Shown in pieces: positions 1-5,655 of a stretch of DNA of 7,692 bases; within the stretch, counting starts at the first letter, position 1; each line of letters starts with the position of its first letter. Source of the stretch: an uncultured Candidatus Saccharibacteria bacterium (GTDB lineage: Bacteria; Patescibacteria; Saccharimonadia; Saccharimonadales; UBA6022). The notes below the pieces were generated by a model, which searched no databases, was not told where the DNA came from, and saw only the letters and a program-made list of their open reading frames with translations. The stretch lies in contig CAMLGO010000035.1 of NCBI GenBank assembly GCA_946479665.1, forward strand, positions 1 to 7,692, written 5' to 3'. Position numbers and translations under genes: made by a program.

Positions 1-576
1 TGGGCCGTGCTTGCGCTGGCTATCCTGACACAATTCTTCAACTTTGATGATGTTCAGCGGATTGGCGCCGCCGCAACGCTTGTCGTCGCGGCCGGCACGC
101 TTGGTATTCACGGTTACTTATTCGAGCGACGGGGTCTCATTGAATCTAGCGCGTACGTGGCGACCTTTGGCTTGCAACGTCTTGTCGGGCTGGCGATTCC
201 AGAGGCGGATATCGTCTTTTATGCTCACTGGTGGGCACTTACTCTCGGACTCGTTGCGTGGTGGCGTGGCGCTGGCCACCGAGCTACTCGATTAATCGTC
301 GGCATGTCGTTTATTACCGCGAGTACCGGCTTGCTGGCGCTTAGTAATAATGGCACGTACCAGCTACTTTTCTTGGCGGAGCATCTTGCGCTACTCGTTG
401 TCGGTGCGCTTCTGCAGAAACGATGGGCTATCTGGTGGGGAATTAGTGCGGCGGTACTTGCGATTCTTTATTTCCTCCGCGAGTACACATTCCTGTGGCT
501 TGGTTTCCTTGGACTCTTCCTGATCGGCATTGTTGTTTGGCGATTAATGCGCAGCAGTGCGACTGAAACACGCTAG
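1..576 (+). CDS. Multi-pass membrane protein, C-terminal part (5' end outside window)
   Basis: The frame is open from the first base and ends at TAG 574-576, giving 191 visible residues. The GTG at base 7 is probably internal, because the residues before it continue the same hydrophobic run and no ribosome binding site can be seen, so this is the tail of a larger protein. The visible part has about seven hydrophobic segments (roughly residues 20-38, 48-62, 70-86, 96-112, 118-136, 139-157 and 161-182), separated by short loops rich in Arg and Trp. It ends in a short polar tail, SSATETR. Charged residues in a segment near residue 125 (AEHLALL) and the closing WLGFLGLFLIGIVVWRLM resemble the ends of large polytopic membrane proteins of unknown function, but I do not recognise a family. 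No catalytic motif is visible. Membrane location is well supported; function is unknown. It is separated from the next operon by 175 bases with a new promoter, so the two are probably not co-regulated. Confidence 0.75.
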   Translation, partial: WAVLALAILTQFFNFDDVQRIGAAATLVVAAGTLGIHGYLFERRGLIESSAYVATFGLQRLVGLAIPEADIVFYAHWWALTLGLVAWWRGAGHRATRLIVGMSFITASTGLLALSNNGTYQLLFLAEHLALLVVGALLQKRWAIWWGISAAVLAILYFLREYTFLWLGFLGLFLIGIVVWRLMRSSATETR

Positions 577-703
577 AACGTAAGCGCAGACTGATTGGCT
601 CGCCGCCTTATGAGCGTCACGCGCTGCGACGTCTTCGATCATCTCTCCGAGGTTATAATGATATTTCTTATCTTGTCGGCCTGCTCAAAAAACCGTGAGC
701 ATA

Positions 704-730
704 TTGACAAAGCTCATATAGTATGATAAT
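704..730 (+). promoter_or_regulatory. Promoter of the DUF1704-rimK operon
   Basis: A perfect -35 box TTGACA lies at 704-709. The best -10 is GATAAT at 725-730 with a 15-base spacer; TAATCT at 727-732 gives a 17-base spacer. Transcription would start near 737, about 15 bases before the ATG at 752. A ribosome binding site AAGGA at 742-746 sits 5 bases before that ATG. This is the clearest -35 in the window together with that of the tRNA gene. Short arms GCTCA/TGAGC/GCTCA surround the -35 (see findings). Confidence 0.6.
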
Positions 731-751
731 CTATATCAAATAAGGATCTAT

Positions 752-2164
752 ATGACTGAAGAGCGTATCCAACAAATAAAAACCTACCAGGAAACAACTA
801 ACAGTGCCTTTACTGACTTCACCCGTTTTGAGGGTGATGCATCCGAGCGAGCTCAAAAGAAGGAAGACTTTATGCTTGGGCGAGAGTACACTCCTCGTTA
901 TGAGTATAATAAGCTCGACATTTTAAAGGATGACGAATCATTAAAAGAGAAGAAAACCGCTATTCTTGAGGCGGTACTAGAGCTAGAGGTTGCGAAAACT
1001 GAACCTGAGGCTAACGTGGCTGAGATTGAGCTATATTCTGAATTTCACGAACTTCGCTTGAAGAAGATCCTTCTTGTTGAGGCTGCAAGGAATCTTCATA
1101 ACAGGCATATTTCTGGAGGCTGGGAGGTTGCTAAAGACGCTTTTGCCCAGATGAATATAGAGGTCTATGGTGAATTTGATACGCCAACATACCAAGGTAT
1201 GATAGCGACTGAAGCTGAACGTGTTCATGACTTTATGCCATCCACTGATAACGCTCGAATGATCAAGAGCGATCTTGAAGATAGTCTGAGTAGAATTGAT
1301 ACGCACGGTGAACGTGAAAAGCCGCTGATGGATGATGATACCCTTGAAAAATTACATAATGTTGTCATGGCACGATATGAAAATATATTCTCCGTAGTAC
1401 CGGATACAGAAGATGACGTGTATTACGACGCTGATCAGTGTGTTGAAATTATGAATAGTGCCCTTGTGGTCGGCGGGCTTGCGGAAAAAGGCTGGAAAGC
1501 CGCCAAGGATAGTAAGAAATCTAATCCTTCAACCAGCGCTGCCAAGCGCATAATTGCACTTCCATCGACTACAAGACGAAACGCGAATGAGCTTCGACGC
1601 CTCATTGTTCATGAGCAAGAGGTGCATGCACGTGATGGCGAAAACGGTGCGGAGACAGGATTTAAGCCTTTGGCGAACGGAACTGCCGATTATGCCGATG
1701 TTGAAGAAGGACTTGGTGTATTGTTTGAATGTGCCGTTGCGGGTAATTTTAATAACCCCTCATTTGATCGTGCCCGAGATCGTTATATTACAGCCGGGTT
1801 AGCACTTGGCGCCGATGGACAGCCGCGTGATGCTCGTCAGGTATATGAAATTTTATGGCGTACTCTTGCAGTTCGTGGCGCAGAAGATGGCGACATTAGC
1901 GACAGTGTCGTCGAAAAGGCGCGTAACCAAGCATATGCGCATGTAGAAAACGCATTTCGCGGCAGCGCTTTTTGGATGCGGGGCGTCGTTTATACCAAGC
2001 TGAAGGTGTATTACGAAGGCCTTCGTAAGAATGCCGATTATATTACTAAATATGCCGACTCTATGGATCAGGCGATTGATAGGGCAATGATAGGCAAGTA
2101 TGACCACACGAGCGAGACCGAGTTTAGCAATGTGGTCAACGCCCTCGAAGCGAGAAAGGCATAG
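752..2164 (+). CDS. DUF1704 / MATCAP-like metallopeptidase (putative C-terminal carboxypeptidase)
   Basis: This 470-residue soluble protein has no signal peptide or membrane segment. The catalytic signature is HEQEVH at residues 287-292 (an HExxxH zinc motif) followed by EEGLG at 318-322, whose second Glu is the expected third metal ligand. HExxxH plus (E/Q)EGLA about 30 residues later marks the DUF1704 family. That family includes bacterial 'QEGLA motif' proteins and the animal MATCAP/TMCP enzymes, which remove C-terminal Tyr or Glu from tubulin. Residues 1-150 are strongly charged, with a probable coiled coil around 50-115, and the catalytic half runs from about 230 to 460. The start ATG is fixed by AAGGA at 742-746. 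The gene is first in an operon: the ATP-grasp fusion begins 5 to 17 bases after its stop, depending on the start chosen. By analogy it trims a residue or tag added by the downstream ligases; this is inference, and the substrate is unknown. Family assignment is firm on the motifs, while exact specificity is not. Confidence 0.85.
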   Translation: MTEERIQQIKTYQETTNSAFTDFTRFEGDASERAQKKEDFMLGREYTPRYEYNKLDILKDDESLKEKKTAILEAVLELEVAKTEPEANVAEIELYSEFHELRLKKILLVEAARNLHNRHISGGWEVAKDAFAQMNIEVYGEFDTPTYQGMIATEAERVHDFMPSTDNARMIKSDLEDSLSRIDTHGEREKPLMDDDTLEKLHNVVMARYENIFSVVPDTEDDVYYDADQCVEIMNSALVVGGLAEKGWKAAKDSKKSNPSTSAAKRIIALPSTTRRNANELRRLIVHEQEVHARDGENGAETGFKPLANGTADYADVEEGLGVLFECAVAGNFNNPSFDRARDRYITAGLALGADGQPRDARQVYEILWRTLAVRGAEDGDISDSVVEKARNQAYAHVENAFRGSAFWMRGVVYTKLKVYYEGLRKNADYITKYADSMDQAIDRAMIGKYDHTSETEFSNVVNALEARKA

Positions 2165-2170
2165 TATAAT
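2165..2170 (+). promoter_or_regulatory. Possible internal -10 box (TATAAT) before the ATP-grasp fusion gene
   Basis: A perfect TATAAT fills the gap between the DUF1704 stop (2164) and the next gene, and lies 5 bases before the first of three consecutive ATGs (2176, 2179, 2182). Transcription starting about 7 bases downstream would fall on these ATGs, giving a leaderless mRNA. No good -35 is seen around 2142-2147. The site could equally be a chance A/T-rich spacer, with the gene translated from the operon transcript. Confidence 0.3.
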
Positions 2171-2175
2171 TGGTA

Positions 2176-3525
2176 ATGATGATGAAGCATAATCTTATTG
2201 GGACAACTGAATACATCTATCTTCCAGACGTCTCGGATGATCCGCTTCCGGCAAAGATTGATACGGGCGCCGACGGTTCTGCTATTTGGGCATCTTCTGT
2301 TGTTGAGGCAGACGGTAAGTTGTCATATGTCTTGTTCTCTCCGCAGTCAGCGTTTTATACAGGTGAAGAATTTACAACCGACGAATATAAAGTCGTAAGT
2401 GTAAAAAATTCCTTTGGTGAAAAGGAGTATCGCTACCGTGTAAAATTGCGCATGAAGATTGCTCGAAAAGTGTATAAGAGCTCTTTTACATTAGCCGATC
2501 GTTCGCGCAGCCGTTTCCCTATCTTGCTAGGAAAGCGTTTTTTGAAGGATCGCTACCTCGTAGATGTCGCCCGTCATAATATTATGTATGATGCCAGCGG
2601 GGAGGAAGTGAGCGGCAAGGTGATCGTATTAACTTCGCGTATTGATAATCCAACGAAAGACTTTTTTGGAACCGTTGCTGAGCTCGGCGCATTAAATGTT
2701 GAGATTGCGAAGTACCGCCTCCTCGACTATCAAATAACTGATCATGGAGAGCCTCGCATCCTACTGCCTGACGGTAGTGATGTTGCCAGTGCGCAAACGG
2801 TGTATTTTAAGGCCCATGCGCTATACCCTGAACATGCCGGCACAGTTGCGCGTTACCTCCAGTATCGACACGTTAACTTTATCGATAAGAATGCCGCACA
2901 TTTCGTATCTCGCTCTAAACTTAGTGAGCTGTTCATTCTTGCTACGTCGGGCATTCCTGTTCCGGCAACGAGAATCTACTCAAGCGGACTTGAAGGTATA
3001 ACATACAAGTATTTGTCCGAGTATTTCGCTGATGATAAGTTTGTTCTCAAGGATGCGTTTGGCGACCGCGGGAAAGATAATTACTTTGTTTCCGATGAAC
3101 ATACGTTCAATGATGCAGTCGCACGACTTGGTGATAGAAAGACGGTCATTGCGCAAAAATTTATTGATAGCGATGGGTTTACGCGTGTGCTTGTTATGGG
3201 TGATGAAGCCGTGCAGGTTGTTGAGCGCACAAAGACACCACACGAAGACACACTCAAGTCGCACTTAAATAAACCGCACGGATCCATTAACGCTCGAGAG
3301 CTAAAGACAACCGAGTATAGCGCCGATGTCGTAGCGCTTGCCCGAAAGGCGGCCCTTGCACTGGATAGAACCATTGCAGGAGTTGACCTGATCCAAGACA
3401 AGGCAACGAAAAAGTGGTATGTTTTGGAAGCAAACTACAATCCCGAGATCACCAGTGGAGTTGGTGTGGCAAAGAAAGCAAAAGCTGTGGCTAGGTTACT
3501 GGCTAAAGAAGGGCACAATAAATAA
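2176..3525 (+). CDS. RimB-like retropepsin protease fused to a RimK-type ATP-grasp ligase
   Basis: This is a two-domain protein of 449 residues counted from ATG 2176. Starts at ATG 2179 or 2182, or TTG 2170, are also possible; AAAGG at 2155-2159 is 10 bases before the TTG and 16 before the ATG, so it does not decide. Residues 5-135 form a retropepsin-like domain of the RimB ('ATP-dependent zinc protease', PF05618) type: the active-site motif DTGAD is at 29-33 and the second conserved strand PILLGKRF at 115-122, followed by YLVDVA. Residues 150 to 445 are ATP-grasp: a SRSKL segment near 245-249, the nucleotide-binding Lys in FVLKDAFGDRG (Lys292), and the magnesium motif LEANYNP with Glu418 and Asn420. 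The ligase half would join an amino acid or peptide to a carboxylate using ATP; the protease half would remove such additions, as RimB does for glutamates on S6. The protein is predicted to be cytosolic. Its stop overlaps the rimK start by one base (TAATG), so the two are translationally coupled. Substrate unknown. Confidence 0.85.
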   Translation: MMMKHNLIGTTEYIYLPDVSDDPLPAKIDTGADGSAIWASSVVEADGKLSYVLFSPQSAFYTGEEFTTDEYKVVSVKNSFGEKEYRYRVKLRMKIARKVYKSSFTLADRSRSRFPILLGKRFLKDRYLVDVARHNIMYDASGEEVSGKVIVLTSRIDNPTKDFFGTVAELGALNVEIAKYRLLDYQITDHGEPRILLPDGSDVASAQTVYFKAHALYPEHAGTVARYLQYRHVNFIDKNAAHFVSRSKLSELFILATSGIPVPATRIYSSGLEGITYKYLSEYFADDKFVLKDAFGDRGKDNYFVSDEHTFNDAVARLGDRKTVIAQKFIDSDGFTRVLVMGDEAVQVVERTKTPHEDTLKSHLNKPHGSINARELKTTEYSADVVALARKAALALDRTIAGVDLIQDKATKKWYVLEANYNPEITSGVGVAKKAKAVARLLAKEGHNK

Positions 3526-4436
3526 TGAAAATTGCAATTTTATCTAACGGTCCAGGTAACTACTCGACAAAGCGTCTTAAAGAAGAGGCTATTAAGCGTG
3601 GTCATGAAGTTGAAGTTATTAAATATCGTGACTGTTATGCGTCCATTGAGCAGAATAACCCGACGGTAAGTTATAGGGGTGAAGATTTGAAGCATTTCGA
3701 TGCTATCATTCCTCGTATCTCTGCGAATATGACCCGCTACGGTACGGCAATCGTACGTCAGCTTGAGATGCAGGGTATTTATACGATCTCAAGCTCGATT
3801 GCTATTAATCGAGCACGCGATAAATTACGTAGCTCACAGGTGCTCGCTCGCGCTGGCGTTGGCTTGCCGAAGACGGTTGTGTCTCGTAATACAACCGATA
3901 TTGACGACCTTCTCGATCATCTTGGTGGTACGCCAGTGATCATTAAGCTTGCTCGTGGTACGCACGGCAACGGTGTCGTACTGGCCGAAACCAAGAAGGC
4001 AGCCAAGTCTGTACTTCAGGCATTCTACCTCACTAACGATGACGGTACCAACATTCTGCTACAGGAATTTGTTAAAGAATCTGCCGGCACCGACATTCGC
4101 GTATTTGTAGTGGGCGGTCGAGTCGTTGCTAGCATGAAGCGTCAGAGCCTTGATGATGATTTCCGCTCAAATCTCCACAAGGGTGGCGAAGGCACGATCG
4201 TCAAGCTTACCGAGGAAGAGCGTAAGATGGCTATTAAAGCTGCTCGCGCCATGGGGCTCAATGTTGCTGGTGTCGATATGATGCGCTCCGAGCGCGGACC
4301 ACTTATTTTGGAAGTAAATGCCAGCCCTGGGTTTGGTATTGAAAAAGTGACAGGTCGCGATGTGGCGAGCCCGATCATCGAGTATGTCGAACTCAACGCA
4401 AAGCGTCGCAACAAAAAAGACAAAGTCGGCGCCTAG
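3525..4436 (+). CDS. rimK: RimK, ribosomal protein S6-type L-glutamate ligase
   Basis: The protein has 303 residues, the usual RimK length (about 300 in E. coli), and is recognisable from end to end: MKIAILS at the start, HFDAIIPRI, ARDKLRSSQVLARAG, and the ATP-grasp core. Nucleotide-binding Lys141 lies in VIIKLARGTHGNGVVLAET, and DIRVFVVG follows at 190-197. The C-terminal metal ligands are Asp251 (GVDMM), Glu263 and Asn265 (EVNASPG). FRSNLHKGG, a loop typical of true RimK, is present. In E. coli the enzyme adds glutamates to the C-terminus of ribosomal protein S6 and can also make poly-glutamate. One residue is missing after ASPG compared with my recollection of E. coli (GFGIEK against GLEGIEK), which is probably harmless. 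AGAAGGG at 3507-3513 serves as ribosome binding site, and the start overlaps the preceding stop by one base. The last gene of the operon, it is followed by a terminator. Whether S6 or another protein is the target here is not known. Confidence 0.93.
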   Translation: MKIAILSNGPGNYSTKRLKEEAIKRGHEVEVIKYRDCYASIEQNNPTVSYRGEDLKHFDAIIPRISANMTRYGTAIVRQLEMQGIYTISSSIAINRARDKLRSSQVLARAGVGLPKTVVSRNTTDIDDLLDHLGGTPVIIKLARGTHGNGVVLAETKKAAKSVLQAFYLTNDDGTNILLQEFVKESAGTDIRVFVVGGRVVASMKRQSLDDDFRSNLHKGGEGTIVKLTEEERKMAIKAARAMGLNVAGVDMMRSERGPLILEVNASPGFGIEKVTGRDVASPIIEYVELNAKRRNKKDKVGA

Positions 4437-4458
4437 TCTCTTAGTCTTCTACTGCTGC

Positions 4459-4464
4459 TATAAT
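4459..4464 (+). promoter_or_regulatory. -10 box (TATAAT) of the DUF192 gene, overlapping the rimK terminator
   Basis: A perfect TATAAT lies 23 bases after the rimK stop, and its last three bases are also the first three of the terminator stem. Transcription would begin near 4471, in the middle of the hairpin. No convincing -35 is present near 4436-4441. The same TATAATAGG string occurs before yebC at 7142, which supports it as a local promoter style. Confidence 0.5.
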
Positions 4465-4490
4465 AGGCCCATGATACATGGGCCTATTTT
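4462..4490 (+). terminator. Intrinsic terminator after rimK (perfect 12-bp hairpin)
   Basis: The left arm AATAGGCCCATG (4462-4473) pairs perfectly with CATGGGCCTATT (4477-4488) around a 3-base loop ATA, followed by TT and then GTT; counting the stem end, the T run is 4487-4490. The stem has a strong GGCCC core, and the short T run makes termination likely but possibly incomplete. The hairpin ends only 5 bases before the DUF192 start codon, so read-through mRNA would carry a stable stem beside that start. It could also be an operator for a dimeric regulator. Confidence 0.7.
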
Positions 4491-4493
4491 GTT

Positions 4494-4976
4494 ATGAGCA
4501 ACCAGCGAGACAAAGCCTCGATTTGGTTGATCGTTGGCCTGCTGCTTGTGGTTGGCGTGGCGGCGTATCTGTTGATCGCACCTCAGCTACGACCGAGGGT
4601 TTCGGTGGCAATAGGTGATGGGCTGTTCAAAGCTCGTGTCGCCCAAACACAGGCGCAGCGCGAGCAAGGGCTGTCGCACGTTAGCTACTTGGGCGGCAAT
4701 GAGGCGATGCTGTTTCTGTTTGATCGTAGCGATAAATGGGCGATGTGGATGAAAGACATGAAGATTCCACTCGACATCGTATGGCTCGATCAGGATCAGA
4801 AAGTCGTTTACATCATTAAGGGTGCTTCACCCGACGATTATCCAAAATCATACACGCCAAACGACCCGGCGCTTTATGTACTTGAGGTGCCACGCGGAGC
4901 GGTTGAAGCAAAAAATATACGTATTGGCAGCAAGGCAACATTTAATCTCGATGAAGTGAGGAAGATAAAACAATGA
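4494..4976 (+). CDS. Membrane-anchored DUF192 family protein
   Basis: The protein has 160 residues. A single hydrophobic segment at residues 10-30, preceded by a short polar N-terminus with Arg and Lys, acts as signal anchor and places the rest outside the membrane. Residues 38-155 match DUF192 (PF02643): FKARVAQTQAQREQGLSHV, then AMLFLFD, WAMWMKDMKIPLDIVWLD at about 82-98, and the late ALYVLEVPRGAVEA followed by a Gly in IGSKA. The family is a small beta fold of unknown biochemical role. The WMK.m.ipLDI block is its hallmark and is intact. The ATG at 4494 has no Shine-Dalgarno sequence; it lies right after the rimK terminator, and a short upstream frame ends on it (see findings). The stop overlaps the start of the next gene (ATGA), so the two form one unit. 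Family assignment is strong; function is unknown. Confidence 0.88.
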   Translation: MSNQRDKASIWLIVGLLLVVGVAAYLLIAPQLRPRVSVAIGDGLFKARVAQTQAQREQGLSHVSYLGGNEAMLFLFDRSDKWAMWMKDMKIPLDIVWLDQDQKVVYIIKGASPDDYPKSYTPNDPALYVLEVPRGAVEAKNIRIGSKATFNLDEVRKIKQ

Positions 4977-5461
4977 ATGTAGTAGTAATTTTTCTTATTG
5001 TTGTTGTGGCGCTATTCGTCGTTGCATTTGCAACAAAGCGACGCTTTGGCGTGCTGGGGCTGGCACTTGCCGCCGGTGCGATGCTCAGCAGTTTATGGAC
5101 AGAAAAGCTGACGCCACTTGTAGAGCAGTCAGGTGTCGTAAGTATTACGCTGCCGCCGCTGGCGAGCCTTGTGGCTGCTGGGTTGGTGCTTTTGCCTGCC
5201 GTACTTCTCTTCTTTAGCGGGCCTACCTATAAGCATAAGGGGCAGAGAGCGCTGGGGTCGCTCGCCTTCGCTGTGTTGGCACTTGCGCTGCTGCTCGAGC
5301 CGCTTGGTAGCGCGCTCATTTTGCAAGATACTGGCAAGCAAGTGTATGACTTCTTCGTGCAAAACCGCGTGTATATCGTAACGGTCGGACTAGTGTTTGC
5401 ACTGTTCGATATTTTGGCCACAAAAACTCCGCGTCACCACAAAGAATCACTCAAACATTGA
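4973..5461 (+). CDS. Small polytopic membrane protein of unknown function
   Basis: The protein has 162 residues and is mostly hydrophobic. Likely membrane segments are residues 3-21, 27-45, 62-83, 92-114 and 131-149. Between the second and third lies a 15-20 residue stretch (TEKLTPLVEQSG), and a polar loop SGPTYKHKGQR separates the third and fourth. The basic tail ATKTPRHHKESLKH is probably cytoplasmic. No catalytic or family motif is recognised. Its ATG overlaps the DUF192 stop (ATGA at 4973-4976), and GAGGA at 4958-4962 provides a ribosome binding site about 10 bases away, so it is co-translated with DUF192 and may work with it at the cell envelope; that link rests only on position. Its stop codon TGA is part of the -35 box of the tRNA promoter. 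The reading frame, spacing and membrane pattern make it a real gene. Confidence 0.8.
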   Translation: MNVVVIFLIVVVALFVVAFATKRRFGVLGLALAAGAMLSSLWTEKLTPLVEQSGVVSITLPPLASLVAAGLVLLPAVLLFFSGPTYKHKGQRALGSLAFAVLALALLLEPLGSALILQDTGKQVYDFFVQNRVYIVTVGLVFALFDILATKTPRHHKESLKH

Positions 5462-5487
5462 CAAGCCACCCTTTAAAATGGTATCTT
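5458..5487 (+). promoter_or_regulatory. Promoter of the tRNA-Lys gene
   Basis: A perfect -35 TTGACA (5458-5463) includes the stop codon of the preceding gene. A -10-like TATCTT lies at 5482-5487 with an 18-base spacer, giving a start near 5494, about 5 bases before the mature tRNA 5' end. The spacing suits a dedicated tRNA promoter with a very short 5' leader for RNase P to remove. Confidence 0.6.
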
Positions 5488-5498
5488 TGTAGAGTTAA

Positions 5499-5575
5499 GG
5501 AGCCGTAGCTCAGCTGGTTAGAGCACCTGCCTTTTAAGCAGGGTGTCCTGAGTTCAAGTCTCAGCGGCTTCACCA
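5499..5575 (+). tRNA. tRNA-Lys (anticodon UUU)
   Basis: The gene is a complete 77-base cloverleaf with CCA encoded at 5573-5575. The acceptor stem pairs GGAGCCG (5499-5505) with CGGCTTC (5565-5571), with one G-U pair. The anticodon stem CCTGC/GCAGG encloses the loop CTTTTAA with anticodon TTT at 5533-5535, which reads the Lys codons AAA and AAG. The T arm is CTGAG-TTCAAGT-CTCAG (5548-5564), and the D arm begins at GCTC 5508. The discriminator base is A5572. It has its own promoter upstream and terminator downstream, so it is an independent transcription unit between two protein operons. Confidence 0.97.
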
Positions 5576-5583
5576 AGAAAAGT

Positions 5584-5609
5584 CACTCATCGAAAGATGG
5601 GTGTTTTTT
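5584..5609 (+). terminator. Intrinsic terminator after tRNA-Lys
   Basis: The stem CACTCATC (5584-5591) pairs with GATGGGTG (5596-5603), including one T-G pair, around a GAAA tetraloop (5592-5595). Six Ts follow (5604-5609), then C and six more Ts up to 5616. It starts 9 bases after the tRNA 3' end. The second T run touches an ATG at 5617, the upstream candidate start of comEC. Confidence 0.88.
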
Positions 5610-5655
5610 CTTTTTTATGAATAAAAATAGTCGGGCTGTATGTCATACTGATCGC

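Noticed and set aside
44..295. Second + frame (83 codons) inside the first membrane protein gene
   Set aside because: It overlaps a continuous hydrophobic frame that is plainly coding, shows no motif, and has no start signal.
577..640. Terminator for the first membrane protein gene
   Set aside because: Short complementary pieces such as AGCG/CGCT exist, but there is no stable stem followed by a T run.
654..659. TATAAT as the main promoter of the operon
   Set aside because: No -35 at the right distance was found, and the TTGACA/GATAAT pair further downstream sits at a better distance from the DUF1704 start. It may still be a minor start site.
1031..1306. Reverse-strand open frame of 91 codons inside the DUF1704 gene
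   Set aside because: It lies wholly within a gene with clear family motifs, has an unlikely composition (many Cys, Ser, Ile) and no ribosome binding site; it is a shadow of the + strand coding pattern. The same applies to the reverse frames at 1853-2107, 2980-3264, 3081-3401, 4142-4423, 5129-5421 and 7169-7601.
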